In this document: piece after piece, positions 24,636-32,717 of the stretch
Position numbering within the stretch: the first letter of the stretch is position 1
Layout: each line of letters starts with the position of its first letter
NCBI RefSeq assembly: GCF_027922005.1
Contig: NZ_BSEV01000020.1
Coordinates: 108,754 to 172,753 of the forward strand
Source: Streptosporangium carneum
GTDB lineage: Bacteria > Actinomycetota > Actinomycetes > Streptosporangiales > Streptosporangiaceae
Direction: 5' to 3'
DNA length: 64,000 nucleotides
Translations under genes and position numbers: made by a program
The notes under the pieces: model-generated
Told to the model about the DNA's origin: nothing
Database searches by the model: none
Seen by the model: the letters and a program-made list of their open reading frames with translations, nothing else

Positions 24636-26159
24636 ATGATGCGCATCGGAATCGACGTCGGCGGCACCAACACCGACGCCGCCCTCCTCGACGACAGCGG
24701 CAGGGTGCTGGCCGCCGTCAAGTCTCCCACCACGGCGGACGTCACCTCCGGCGTCGCCGGGGCGATCACCGCCCTCGGCGCCGTCGACGCCTCCGCCGTG
24801 ATGATCGGCACCACCCACTTCGTCAACGCGCTCGTGGAGGCCTCCCGGCTGGAGCCGGTCGCCGCCGTACGGCTCGGCCTGCCCGCGACCGCCGCGCTGC
24901 CTCCGATGGTCGACTGGCCCGCCCGGCTGCGCGAGGTCGTCAAGGGACAGACCTACCTGTGTCACGGCGGCCACGAGTACGACGGCACCCCCATCTCGCC
25001 CCTCGACCCCGAGGAACTCAAGCGGGTCGCGGCCGACATCGCCGCCAGGGGACTTCGCTCGGTGGCGATCTCCTCGGTCTTCTCCCCGGTCAGCGGGGAG
25101 TTCGAGCTGCGCGCCGCGGAGATCCTCGCCGCCGAGCTCGGTCCGAAGGTCCACCTGTCACTCTCCCACGAGATCGGCAGGGTCGGGCTGCTGGCCAGGG
25201 AGAACGCCACCATCGTCAACGCCGCCCTGCGGCCGCTCGCCGAGCTCATCACCGACGCGTTCGAGAACGCGCTGGAGTTGGCGGGCATCGTCGCCCCGCT
25301 GTTCCTGTCGCAGAACGACGGGACGCTGATGGACGTCAGGCAGGCGCAGCGCTACCCGGTGGCGACGTTCGCCTCGGGACCGACCAACTCGATGCGGGGC
25401 GCGGCCTACCTGTCGGGGCTCACCGACTGCGCCGTGGTCGACGTCGGCGGCACCACCGCCGACGTGGGCATCCTGGTCGGAGGCTTTCCCAGGGAGGCCT
25501 CGGGCGAGGCGGAGCTGGCCGGGGTGCGGACCAACTTCCGCATCCCCGACGTGCTGTCGCTCGGCATCGGCGGCGGCTCGCTGGTCGGCCCCGACGGATC
25601 GGTCGGACCGCGCAGCGTCGGTTACCGGCTCACCGAGGAGGCCCTGGTCTTCGGCGGCTCCACGCTGACCGCCACGGACCTGGCGGTGGCCGCCGGGTAC
25701 GCCGCGATCGGCGACCCCTCGCTCGTCGCGCACCTCGACCCGCGCGCCGCGCTGGCGACGATCGCCGAGCGCGTCGCCGAGACCGTGGACCGGATGCGCA
25801 CCTCGGCCGCCCCGCTGCCCGTCGTCGTCGTCGGCGGCGGCAGCATCCTCATCCCCGACGGCCTGCCCGGTTTCGACGAGGTCCACCGCCCCGACCACTT
25901 CGCCGTCGCCAACGCCGTCGGCGCGGCCATCGCGCAGGTCGGCGGTGAGGTGGACCAGGTCTTCTCCGGAACCCGCGAGTCCATGCTGGACGAGGCCCGC
26001 GGCGAGGCGGTCGCCCGCGCCGAACGGGCCGGGGCCCGCGCCGGCAGTGTGCGGATCGTCGAGGTGGAGGAGATCCCCCTGGCCTATCTTCCCGGCGGCG
26101 CGACCCGCGTCCGCGTCAGGGCGGTCGGAGACCTGGACCTGGAGAAGAACAATGCGTGA
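24636..26159 (+). CDS. Hydantoinase/oxoprolinase family protein, copy 2 (intact)
   Basis: This 507-residue protein carries the hydantoinase/oxoprolinase N-terminal and main domains (HyuA type), which use ATP to open a cyclic amide. The ASKHA motifs are intact: GIDVGGTNTD at ~5-14, GTTHFVNAL, QNDGTLM, VVDVGGTTADVG, LGIGGGS and VVVVGGGS. It starts at 24636 or at the adjacent ATG 24639; both are served by the GGAAAG of the upstream repeat. It overlaps DUF917 copy 2 by eight bases. Together with the NCS1 permease it suggests uptake and opening of a hydantoin-like ring, but the substrate is inferred. Confidence 0.9.
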   Translation: MMRIGIDVGGTNTDAALLDDSGRVLAAVKSPTTADVTSGVAGAITALGAVDASAVMIGTTHFVNALVEASRLEPVAAVRLGLPATAALPPMVDWPARLREVVKGQTYLCHGGHEYDGTPISPLDPEELKRVAADIAARGLRSVAISSVFSPVSGEFELRAAEILAAELGPKVHLSLSHEIGRVGLLARENATIVNAALRPLAELITDAFENALELAGIVAPLFLSQNDGTLMDVRQAQRYPVATFASGPTNSMRGAAYLSGLTDCAVVDVGGTTADVGILVGGFPREASGEAELAGVRTNFRIPDVLSLGIGGGSLVGPDGSVGPRSVGYRLTEEALVFGGSTLTATDLAVAAGYAAIGDPSLVAHLDPRAALATIAERVAETVDRMRTSAAPLPVVVVGGGSILIPDGLPGFDEVHRPDHFAVANAVGAAIAQVGGEVDQVFSGTRESMLDEARGEAVARAERAGARAGSVRIVEVEEIPLAYLPGGATRVRVRAVGDLDLEKNNA

Positions 26160-27228
26160 ACTCGGAGCCGACCAGCTCGACGACCTCGCCCGCGGCGCGG
26201 GCATCCTCGGCACCGGAGGCGGAGGAGACCCCTACATCGGCAAGCTCCTGGCCCGCGAGGCGATCCTCGCGCACGGCCCGGTGACCGTCCTGGACATCGA
26301 CGAGGTGCCGCACGACGCCACGGTCGTGCCGGTCTCCGGCATGGGCGCGCCGACCGTGCTGCTGGAGAAACTCCCCGCGGGCACCGAGGAACTCACCGCC
26401 CTGCGCGCCCTGGAGGCCGTGCTCGGCCGCAGGGCCACCCACATCGTCCCGATCGAGATCGGCGGCGTGAACTCCATGATCCCCATCGCCGTCGCGGCCC
26501 AGACCGGGCTGCCGCTGGTCGACGGGGACGCCATGGGCCGGGCCTTCCCCGAGGCCCAGATGGTGCTGCCGACGCTGATCGGCGTCTCCACCACCCCGAT
26601 GGCGATCGCCGACGACAAGGGCAACACCCTGGTCATCGACGCGGTCTCCAACCGCTGGTCGGAGCGGATCGCCCGCGCCGCCTGCGTGGAGATGGGCTGC
26701 CAGGTCTCCTCGGCCGACACGGTGCTGCGGGGCGACCAGCTGCGCGACGGGCTGGTCCCGGCGACGCTCACGCTGGCCGAGGAGCTGGGCCGGGCCGTAC
26801 GGCTGGCGCGCGCAGGGCACCGCGACCCGGTGGAGGCGGCCACGCGGCTGCTGGGCGGGACGCGCCTGCTCACCGGCAAGGTCGTGGACGTGGAACGCCG
26901 CACCACCGGCGGCTTCGCCAGGGGTCGTGCGCGCCTGGAGGGCCAGGACGGCGTCCTGGAGCTGAGCTTCCAGAACGAGCACCTGCTGGCCGTGCGCGAC
27001 GGCGAGATCGTCGCCACCACCCCCGACCTGATCTGCGTCCTGGACACCGACACCGGCGAGCCGGTCACCACCGAGACCATGCGGTACGGCCTGCGCGTCA
27101 CCGTGATCGCGGCCCCCTGCGACCCCCGGTGGACCACCCCGGAGGGCCTGGTCCTGGCGGGCCCGCGTTACTTCGGCTACGACTGCGACCACGTCCCCCT
27201 GCCCAAGGAGGCCTCCCGCCGCGAGTGA
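26152..27228 (+). CDS. DUF917-family protein, copy 2
   Basis: This 358-residue DUF917 protein keeps the family motifs that copy 1 has altered: GTGGGGDPYIG at ~20-30, PIEIGGVNSM, VDGDAMGRAFPE and ICVLDTDTGEP near the end. These Gly- and Asp-rich loops probably form the active or metal site. The ATG at 26152 lies within the 3' end of the hydantoinase gene, so the two are translationally coupled. The hydantoinase-DUF917 pairing suggests a heteromeric enzyme on a five-membered N-heterocycle. Confidence 0.85.
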   Translation: MRELGADQLDDLARGAGILGTGGGGDPYIGKLLAREAILAHGPVTVLDIDEVPHDATVVPVSGMGAPTVLLEKLPAGTEELTALRALEAVLGRRATHIVPIEIGGVNSMIPIAVAAQTGLPLVDGDAMGRAFPEAQMVLPTLIGVSTTPMAIADDKGNTLVIDAVSNRWSERIARAACVEMGCQVSSADTVLRGDQLRDGLVPATLTLAEELGRAVRLARAGHRDPVEAATRLLGGTRLLTGKVVDVERRTTGGFARGRARLEGQDGVLELSFQNEHLLAVRDGEIVATTPDLICVLDTDTGEPVTTETMRYGLRVTVIAAPCDPRWTTPEGLVLAGPRYFGYDCDHVPLPKEASRRE

Positions 27229-27229
27229 G

Positions 27230-27937
27230 TCACTCCTCGATGGCTCCGCCGACGGCTCGCAGGTGGTCGCGGAAGGTCAGGGAGGGCGTCTGCTCACGCT
27301 GGGCGAGGTAGGCGCCGAACCGCACCTGCTCGCGCAGGGAGACGCCCTCCCGGATCCGCTCGGCCTGACGACGCTCGGTGTCGCGGATCCCCTCCGCCAG
27401 GGTGAGGAGGTCCTCGGCGCCGTCTGAGGGCAGGAAGATCACGCCGTCGTCGTCGCCGAAGACCAGGTCGTCACGGCTGACCGTCCAGGCTCCGACGACG
27501 GCGGACTCCAGGGCGCCCTCGGGACGCTCGCCGAGGCGCAGGGGACCGGTGGGGATCGACCCCAGGCTGAAGACCGGCAGCCCGATCGCCCGGATGTCGG
27601 CGGTGTCACGGTGCAGTCCCCAGATCACCACGCCCTCCAGGCCCGCGGTCCGGGCCTCGAGGACCACGAGATCGCCGACGCAGCTCTCGTCGAGCCGCCC
27701 GCCGTTGTCGACCACCAGCACGTCGCCGGGCGCGGCCTTCTCGAACGCCTCCAGGAAGATGTCGACGCTGCCGACGTGCTGGGCGGGAGCCACGCGCCCG
27801 GCCAGGCGACCGCCGGGCGCCACGGCGAGGGTGGACGCGGGGGCGCAGCGCACCGGGACGCGGGCGCGGATGCAGGCGTCCGCCAGGTGGGCGGTCGTCA
27901 GCGTCGCGAACCGTCGCCGTAACTCCTTGGGATCCAT
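27230..27937 (-). CDS. RraA-like family protein (aldolase/decarboxylase fold)
   Basis: This 235-residue protein has the RraA/4-hydroxy-4-methyl-2-oxoglutarate aldolase fold. LTTAHLADAC is at the N-terminus, GDVLVVDNGG in the middle, and WGLHRDTADIRAIGLPVFSLG supplies the conserved Arg-Asp. DDLVFGDDDGVIFLP near the end is also typical. Members act either on oxo-acids or as RNase E regulators; beside a heterocycle operon, an enzymatic role in handling a keto-acid product is more likely. The ATG at 27937 has GGAGG upstream. It is convergent with DUF917 copy 2, with one base between stops. Confidence 0.85.
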   Translation of the reverse strand: MDPKELRRRFATLTTAHLADACIRARVPVRCAPASTLAVAPGGRLAGRVAPAQHVGSVDIFLEAFEKAAPGDVLVVDNGGRLDESCVGDLVVLEARTAGLEGVVIWGLHRDTADIRAIGLPVFSLGSIPTGPLRLGERPEGALESAVVGAWTVSRDDLVFGDDDGVIFLPSDGAEDLLTLAEGIRDTERRQAERIREGVSLREQVRFGAYLAQREQTPSLTFRDHLRAVGGAIEE

Positions 27938-28036
27938 GCCGTACCTCCTCGGCGTTCGGCCGATCACCACCCGGACGGATGACCGGCGGTCTGCCACGAC
28001 AGTAGATCAGGAGAGGGCGTCGCGATACGGCGTCGC

Positions 28037-28678
28037 CTACGGAAGCGTGACGGACTCGCCCGTCTCCAGACGGCGGATCTCGGCCTTCTGTTTGTCGGCC
28101 TCCATCTCCAGCCACCTGTCGACGAGGCCGAGGCCGTTGTCGTTGAGCAGGCCGTCATGGGTGGAGTAGGCCCTGGCGGGGCGGACCTGGCGGAGATACT
28201 CGACCATCTCGGCGGCCCGCATCCACGGCGCGTTGGTCGGCACCAGCAGGGTGGGAACCTCCACGCCGGGCGGGGTGAAGGCGTCGCCGGGGTAGAAGAC
28301 CTCCTCGTCGACGAGGAAGCCGACATTCCGCACGGTCGGCATGTCGGGGTGGTTCGGCGCGTGCCACTCGCCGACGACCCGCACCTCGAAGCCCGCCGTG
28401 CCGAAGGCGTCGCCGTGCCGTACGACCTGGATCTTCGCCGGGACGTCGGTCAGCGTGGCGGCCACGCCCTCGTTGGTCCAGATCTCCAGCGACGGGTTGG
28501 CCTCCGCGGCCCTGCGCAGCCGGTCGGGTTCCACGTGGTCGAAGTGCTCATGGGTGATGAGGACGGCGTGCGCGTCGGCGAGCGCGGCCTCCTCGCTGAA
28601 CACCCCCGGGTCGATCACCAGGATCGAGTCGTTCTTCACAAGGCGGACGCACGCGTGCCCGAACTTCGTCAACTCCAT
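28037..28678 (-). CDS. MBL-fold metallo-hydrolase, UlaG-like
   Basis: This 213-residue metallo-beta-lactamase-fold hydrolase has the metal motif THEHFDH (HxHxDH) around residues 42-48, IDPGVFSE before it, and the third-histidine region VVGEWHAPNHPD. It resembles the UlaG/lactonase-like branch. The substrate is unknown; these proteins cleave lactones, phosphoesters or related bonds in the cytoplasm. It stands alone, transcribed in the same direction as the RraA-like gene 99 bp away. Confidence 0.85.
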   Translation of the reverse strand: MELTKFGHACVRLVKNDSILVIDPGVFSEEAALADAHAVLITHEHFDHVEPDRLRRAAEANPSLEIWTNEGVAATLTDVPAKIQVVRHGDAFGTAGFEVRVVGEWHAPNHPDMPTVRNVGFLVDEEVFYPGDAFTPPGVEVPTLLVPTNAPWMRAAEMVEYLRQVRPARAYSTHDGLLNDNGLGLVDRWLEMEADKQKAEIRRLETGESVTLP

Positions 28679-28771
28679 CGTCCCAGCCTAGTCCCGTGAC
28701 CGGGACCGCCCACCGGGGCCGGACGGGACCGTGCCACCGCTCGCCGTACCGGCGCCGAACGGTGGTGGGCG

Positions 28772-29863
28772 TCAGTAGCCGACGTAGCCGCTGCCGGTCT
28801 TGCTGCCGACGACGCCGGGCACGTTCGAGACCGAGCCGTAGCGGCTGATGGCGTAGCGGACCCCCGCGATGATGTTGTCGACGGGGTTGTAGATGTCGCC
28901 GTGCCCGGGCAGCTTGTGACTGTTGAAGGTCGGGTCGATGGTCTGCATCAGGCCCTTCGACGGGTGTCCCGCCGCCGCGTTCGAGTCCCAGAGGTTGATC
29001 GCGTGCGGGTTGCCGCCCGACTCGTGCTGGATGATCATCGCGATGTCACTGGGGTTCATCTTCTCCGTCGGATACCCCTGCGCCCTCAGGATCTCCAGCG
29101 CCTGGTCGATCCACTCCTTCAGCCGGCCGGTCGGCGCGGGGCCGCCGCCGGGCGGGGGAGGCCCGCTCGCCCCGTAACCGCCGAAGCCGCCTCCGGGCGC
29201 GCCGCCGTTCGAGGTCCTGTCCGTCACGGGGTGGGGCCGGTAGCCGACGGTCCGCTGCCAGTCGACGGTACGGCCGTCGCCGGGCACGAACGTCTGGTCG
29301 CCGGGCGCGGCGATGTCGGCGAAGGTGATCGACCTTTCGCCCATGTGCTTCTTGAGGTCGGCGAGCGCCTGGGTCACGGCCTTGTCCGCGGCGTCCACGT
29401 GGGGGCGGGCGTCGGTGACGGCCGCGTTCACCAGGGAGGTGATGTGCGGCTGGAGATCCTTCTCCTCCGCCTTGGGGTTCTGCGAGCGGTAGAGGGCCAC
29501 GTCGTCGAGAAGGGTGGAGCAGATGCCGCCGACCTTCGACTCGGCGTCGCGCAGCACCCCGGCCGCCGTGTCGAGGGAGTTGGCGCAGTTGGCCAGCGCG
29601 TCGTGGAGGGCGTCCGCGGCGCGGCCGTACTTGCGCATGTAGACGCCGAAGGCGTCCGCCGACTGGCCCTGCCAGGCCTCGTCGACCGTGTCGACCGCGG
29701 TGCCGAGAAGCCCGGCGTGGTCGACGATCTTCCCGGCGGTGCCGCGCCAGCGGGTGGCGACGGCGCTGACGGCGCTCGCGTCGCCGTTCACCTTGTTCGC
29801 GAGGTCGAAGAGCGCGCCGCCGCCGGGCAGCTTGGAGATTTCCTCGGGAGCGCCCACGGTCAC
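28772..29863 (-). CDS. WXG100-like domain fused to lytic transglycosylase
   Basis: This 363-residue protein has two parts. Residues ~20-120 look like a WXG100/ESX helical hairpin, with W64-Q65-G66 (AWQGQSADAF) at the turn. Residues ~250-345 are a lytic transglycosylase domain (IIQHESGGNPHAIN with catalytic Glu 281, and SKGLMQTI), joined by a Gly/Pro linker. The enzyme part cuts peptidoglycan between MurNAc and GlcNAc. There is no Sec or Tat signal, so export through a type VII (ESX) system is the likely route. The GTG at 29863 overlaps the stop of the small ESX-sized gene upstream (GTGA). Confidence 0.8.
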   Translation of the reverse strand: MTVGAPEEISKLPGGGALFDLANKVNGDASAVSAVATRWRGTAGKIVDHAGLLGTAVDTVDEAWQGQSADAFGVYMRKYGRAADALHDALANCANSLDTAAGVLRDAESKVGGICSTLLDDVALYRSQNPKAEEKDLQPHITSLVNAAVTDARPHVDAADKAVTQALADLKKHMGERSITFADIAAPGDQTFVPGDGRTVDWQRTVGYRPHPVTDRTSNGGAPGGGFGGYGASGPPPPGGGPAPTGRLKEWIDQALEILRAQGYPTEKMNPSDIAMIIQHESGGNPHAINLWDSNAAAGHPSKGLMQTIDPTFNSHKLPGHGDIYNPVDNIIAGVRYAISRYGSVSNVPGVVGSKTGSGYVGY

Positions 29864-30150
29864 CCGCCCCCGGCGGTGTTGGCCGCACGGACGTTGTCCT
29901 GGACGTCGTTCAGGGCGCGCTCGACGCCGTCGAGTTTGCCGGTGACGTTCGCGAGCTCGTCGTCGACCGTCTTCTCGATCCCGTCGACGGCCGTGGCGAG
30001 CGCCGAGGCGTCGGTCAGCCTGCCGAACATGGTCGAGTCGGTCCCCTTGGCGGGGTACGGTTCGCCCAGCTCGCCGAACTTCCCGACCAGTTTCCTGGTG
30101 GTCGTACGGCACTGCTCGAGCGCGTCGTAGTTGTAGTCGATCCCCGCCAC
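29860..30150 (-). CDS. Small ESX/WXG100-sized partner protein
   Basis: This 96-residue protein is predicted to be helical, with no signal peptide and no clear W-x-G. Its size and its position directly before a WXG100-domain protein fit an EsxA/EsxB-type partner. It contains YDALEQCRTTTRKLV early and a heptad-like VDGIEKTVDDELANVTGKLDGVERALNDV later. I chose the GTG at 30150 because GGGAGGAG lies nine bases upstream; an ATG at 30198 would add 16 residues ahead of that site. Its stop is overlapped by the transglycosylase start. Confidence 0.65.
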   Translation of the reverse strand: MAGIDYNYDALEQCRTTTRKLVGKFGELGEPYPAKGTDSTMFGRLTDASALATAVDGIEKTVDDELANVTGKLDGVERALNDVQDNVRAANTAGGG

Positions 30151-30349
30151 CCCGTCGACTCCTCCCGTTCCGGCACAAAGTCGAGCAACGTTGATCATAG
30201 GGGAGGAGAGGAAACGGCTCCGGAAAGATCAGTGATTTTGCAGGTGTTTCTGGTGGATTGACCGCTCTGGCCTACTGGCAGGGCCCTCTCGCGATCCCCT
30301 CGCGCGGGGCGAGGACGCCTGTCCGCCGGTGGGCCGGAAGGCGCCGGGG

Positions 30350-30391
30350 GCGACGCGCCCCGGCGCGGGCACTGTCGCCGGGGCGCGTCGC
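30350..30391 (-). terminator. GC-rich hairpin beyond the GDENG-repeat gene
   Basis: The 16-nt arms GCGACGCGCCCCGGCG (30350-30365) and CGCCGGGGCGCGTCGC (30376-30391) are exact complements around a 10-nt loop. The hairpin lies 120 bp past the stop of the minus-strand secreted protein at 30511 and 200 bp before the ESX-like gene, so it probably separates the two transcripts. Confidence 0.6.
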
Positions 30392-30510
30392 GGAGGGGGG
30401 GTGCCCTGTGGACCGCGCACAGGGAGGGGGCGCCCTGTGCGGCCGCAGGGGGAGGGACCCTGTGAGCTCAGCGGAGGGTCTCAGCCCTCGAACGGCTCAC
30501 GGGGAGGACG

Positions 30511-31086
30511 TCAGCCCTCGAAGGTGACCGTGGAGTACCGGTAGGTCGTGTTGCCGTTCTCGTCACCGGAGTGCGAGCGGCCGGTCATGACCTGGCCGGG
30601 GGCCGCCTCCCAGTAGTGGTGGCTCTCCTTGTAGGTCCCGGTCCACCTGGAGGAGGTGAGGCGCACCTGCTTGCCCTGCCAGTACAGCGCGGCGGTGCGG
30701 TACTTCGTGTAGCCGTTCTCGTCCCCCGTGTGCCACCTGCCGGTCAGGACCTGGTTGGCCGGGGCGACGAAGATCGACTTGTTCTCCCGCTGGCCGGTGT
30801 CCCAGTCTCCGGGCGACACCTGGACCTGCTGGTCGTTGATGTAGATCGCGCTGCAGTAGTACGTGGTCTTGCCGTTCTCGTCCCCGCTGTGCGACCGGCC
30901 GGTCAGCACCTGGTTGGTCGGGCAGTTGAACTGGACGTTCATCCCCTCCCACACGTTCTGGCTGTAGGCGTACTCGACCCTGATCGTCACCGCCGCCGTG
31001 GACTCCGCCGCCGCGGGAGCCGCGGCCAGGCCGGTCAGGGCGGCCGCCGCCAGGGCGGCGGTCAGAGTCTTCTTGTACACGTTCAT
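30511..31086 (-). CDS. Secreted protein with three GDENG repeats
   Basis: I do not recognise a named family. This 191-residue protein has a signal peptide (KKTLTAALAAAALTGLAAAPAAA) and three repeats about 54 residues apart, at ~56-81, 110-135 and 163-188. Each contains (Q)V(L/M)TGR(S/W)H(S/T)GDENG followed by T.Y. Three-fold repeats of this size suggest a beta-trefoil or a three-bladed beta fold, and the invariant Asp/Glu/Asn cluster suggests metal or carbohydrate binding; both are inference. GGAGGAG abuts the ATG at 31086, so the GTG two codons later may be the real start. Confidence 0.7.
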   Translation of the reverse strand: MNVYKKTLTAALAAAALTGLAAAPAAAESTAAVTIRVEYAYSQNVWEGMNVQFNCPTNQVLTGRSHSGDENGKTTYYCSAIYINDQQVQVSPGDWDTGQRENKSIFVAPANQVLTGRWHTGDENGYTKYRTAALYWQGKQVRLTSSRWTGTYKESHHYWEAAPGQVMTGRSHSGDENGNTTYRYSTVTFEG

Positions 31087-31465
31087 CTCCTCCGCTTTCC
31101 TTTCTGACTTCGTTCGGTGTGCGTCGAGAGCGCGTGCGCCGACGACTCACGCCATCCCTGAAATCTGAGGTTTCGGCGTATGACCGGTGGCGTGCTTGTC
31201 CCGCCCCTCATATCGTCTGCATGCGCTGGGAAAAGGCCGCTGCAGGGGATGATGATCACATGGTGGCCGTCGCCCGGCTGCGGGGTCGTCCCCCTGCCGG
31301 ATGAGCGCGGATCCGCTCCTGGAATTACTCCCGGCGCTTTGATGGGGGATTCTGGCAATGACGAACAACCCCATAAGGGCATTTATCTAAAGATGGATAT
31401 ACAGGGCCGCATGAAGAAGGCGGAAATGCCCAGGAGTGTCGACACCGGACCCGAGTCGGCCTGCG
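31087..31465. other. Gene-free intergenic gap with relatively AT-rich stretches
   Basis: This 379-bp gap lies between the secreted GDENG protein and the histidine kinase, both on the minus strand. It is distinctly richer in A/T than its surroundings (for example CATTTATCTAAAGATGGATA near 31380) and should hold the promoter of the secreted protein gene. I see no convincing open reading frame or hairpin. Confidence 0.5.
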
Positions 31466-32716
31466 TCAGCCCCGCCGGGCGCTTCGGGGAAGGCTGAGAA
31501 CGGCGACCGCGCCGCCCTCCGGGGCGTTGGCGAGCGTCAGCTCGGCGCCGATGACCCCGGCCTGACCGAGGGCGATGGCCAGGCCGAGACCGTGCCCCCG
31601 GCCGCGCTCGGCCGCTCCGGTGCGGAACCGCTGCGGCCCGTGGGTCAGCAGCTCGTCGGGGAAGCCGGGGCCGTGATCCCGTACGACGACGGTCGTCCCG
31701 TCCACGAGGACCTCCACCGGAGGGCGTCCGTGCCGGTGGGCGTTGATGACGAGGTTGGCGACGATCCGGTCGAGACGGCGCGGGTCGGTCTCCGCGACCG
31801 GCGCGCCGATCACCGTCACCGTGGCCTGGAGCCCCGTCCGCCGTACGGACTCCTCGACGACCTCGCCGAGCGGCACCGGCACGCGGTCGGCCCGTTCGGC
31901 GCCCGCGTCGAGGCGGGAGATCTCCAGCAGGTTCTCCACCAGGATCCGCAGCACCCGCACCCGATCACGTACCAGGTCGGTGACCTCGCCGTCCGGGAGC
32001 AGCTCGGCCGCGGTCATCAGGCCCATCACCGGGGTGCGCAGCTCGTGGGCGACGTCGGCGGTGAAACGCTGCTCGCTGAGGAGCCACCGCTGCAGCGAGC
32101 CGGCCATCGAGTCGACCGCCGCGGAGATCTCGGCGATCTCGTCCCCTTCTCGGCCGTCCGCGCCGATCCTGGCGTCCAGGTCGCCCTCGGCGATGCGGCG
32201 CGCCGTGCGGGCGACCCGGCGCAGCCGCCGGTTGGGCAGTTCGGCGACCAGGGCGGCCAGTGGGACGGCGACCGCGAGGGCCGCCAACGCGACCATGACG
32301 ATGTGCCGGTCGAGCGCCTGGAGACTGCGCCGCTCCGGCCCCATCGACACCTGCACGACCAGCGGCTCGCCGTCGACGACCCGCCCCGCCCACATCCACG
32401 GCTCTTCGGGCTTCCGGTCGTCGTACCAGAAGAAGGTGTCTCCCTCCCACATCGGCCTCAGCATCGACGCGGGGACCTCTTCGAGGTCGGAGAGATCCTT
32501 CATGCTGCCGTTCTTGCGGTACGCGGCGGCCGCGTCGTCGAGCTCCCGGAAGGCGTCCTGCTGGCCGGTGGTGAGCGACCATTCGTACGTCACCCGGTGG
32601 GCGAGCACCCCGACCGCCGCCGTGACCACGCACGCCACGGCGGCGGTCAGCGCGGCGATCTTCCAGCGCAGGGACCGCCAGTTCAGCAGGCGGCGCACCG
32701 GGGAGAGAAGGCTCAT
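31466..32716 (-). CDS. HAMP-type sensor histidine kinase, CseC-like
   Basis: This 416-residue sensor kinase has two membrane helices (~18-40 and ~139-160) bracketing an extracytoplasmic domain of about 100 residues. A HAMP segment (NRRLRRVARTARRIAEGDLDARIG) follows, then the phospho-acceptor H224 in ADVAHELRTPV, the N-box NLVINAHRHG, and the DHGPGFP and GHGLGLAIA ATP lid. The extracytoplasmic YDDRKPEEPWMWAGR segment resembles CseC of Streptomyces, which senses cell-envelope stress. The response-regulator gene ends one base before this start, so the two are one unit. Confidence 0.9.
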   Translation of the reverse strand: MSLLSPVRRLLNWRSLRWKIAALTAAVACVVTAAVGVLAHRVTYEWSLTTGQQDAFRELDDAAAAYRKNGSMKDLSDLEEVPASMLRPMWEGDTFFWYDDRKPEEPWMWAGRVVDGEPLVVQVSMGPERRSLQALDRHIVMVALAALAVAVPLAALVAELPNRRLRRVARTARRIAEGDLDARIGADGREGDEIAEISAAVDSMAGSLQRWLLSEQRFTADVAHELRTPVMGLMTAAELLPDGEVTDLVRDRVRVLRILVENLLEISRLDAGAERADRVPVPLGEVVEESVRRTGLQATVTVIGAPVAETDPRRLDRIVANLVINAHRHGRPPVEVLVDGTTVVVRDHGPGFPDELLTHGPQRFRTGAAERGRGHGLGLAIALGQAGVIGAELTLANAPEGGAVAVLSLPRSARRG

Positions 32717-32717
32717 C

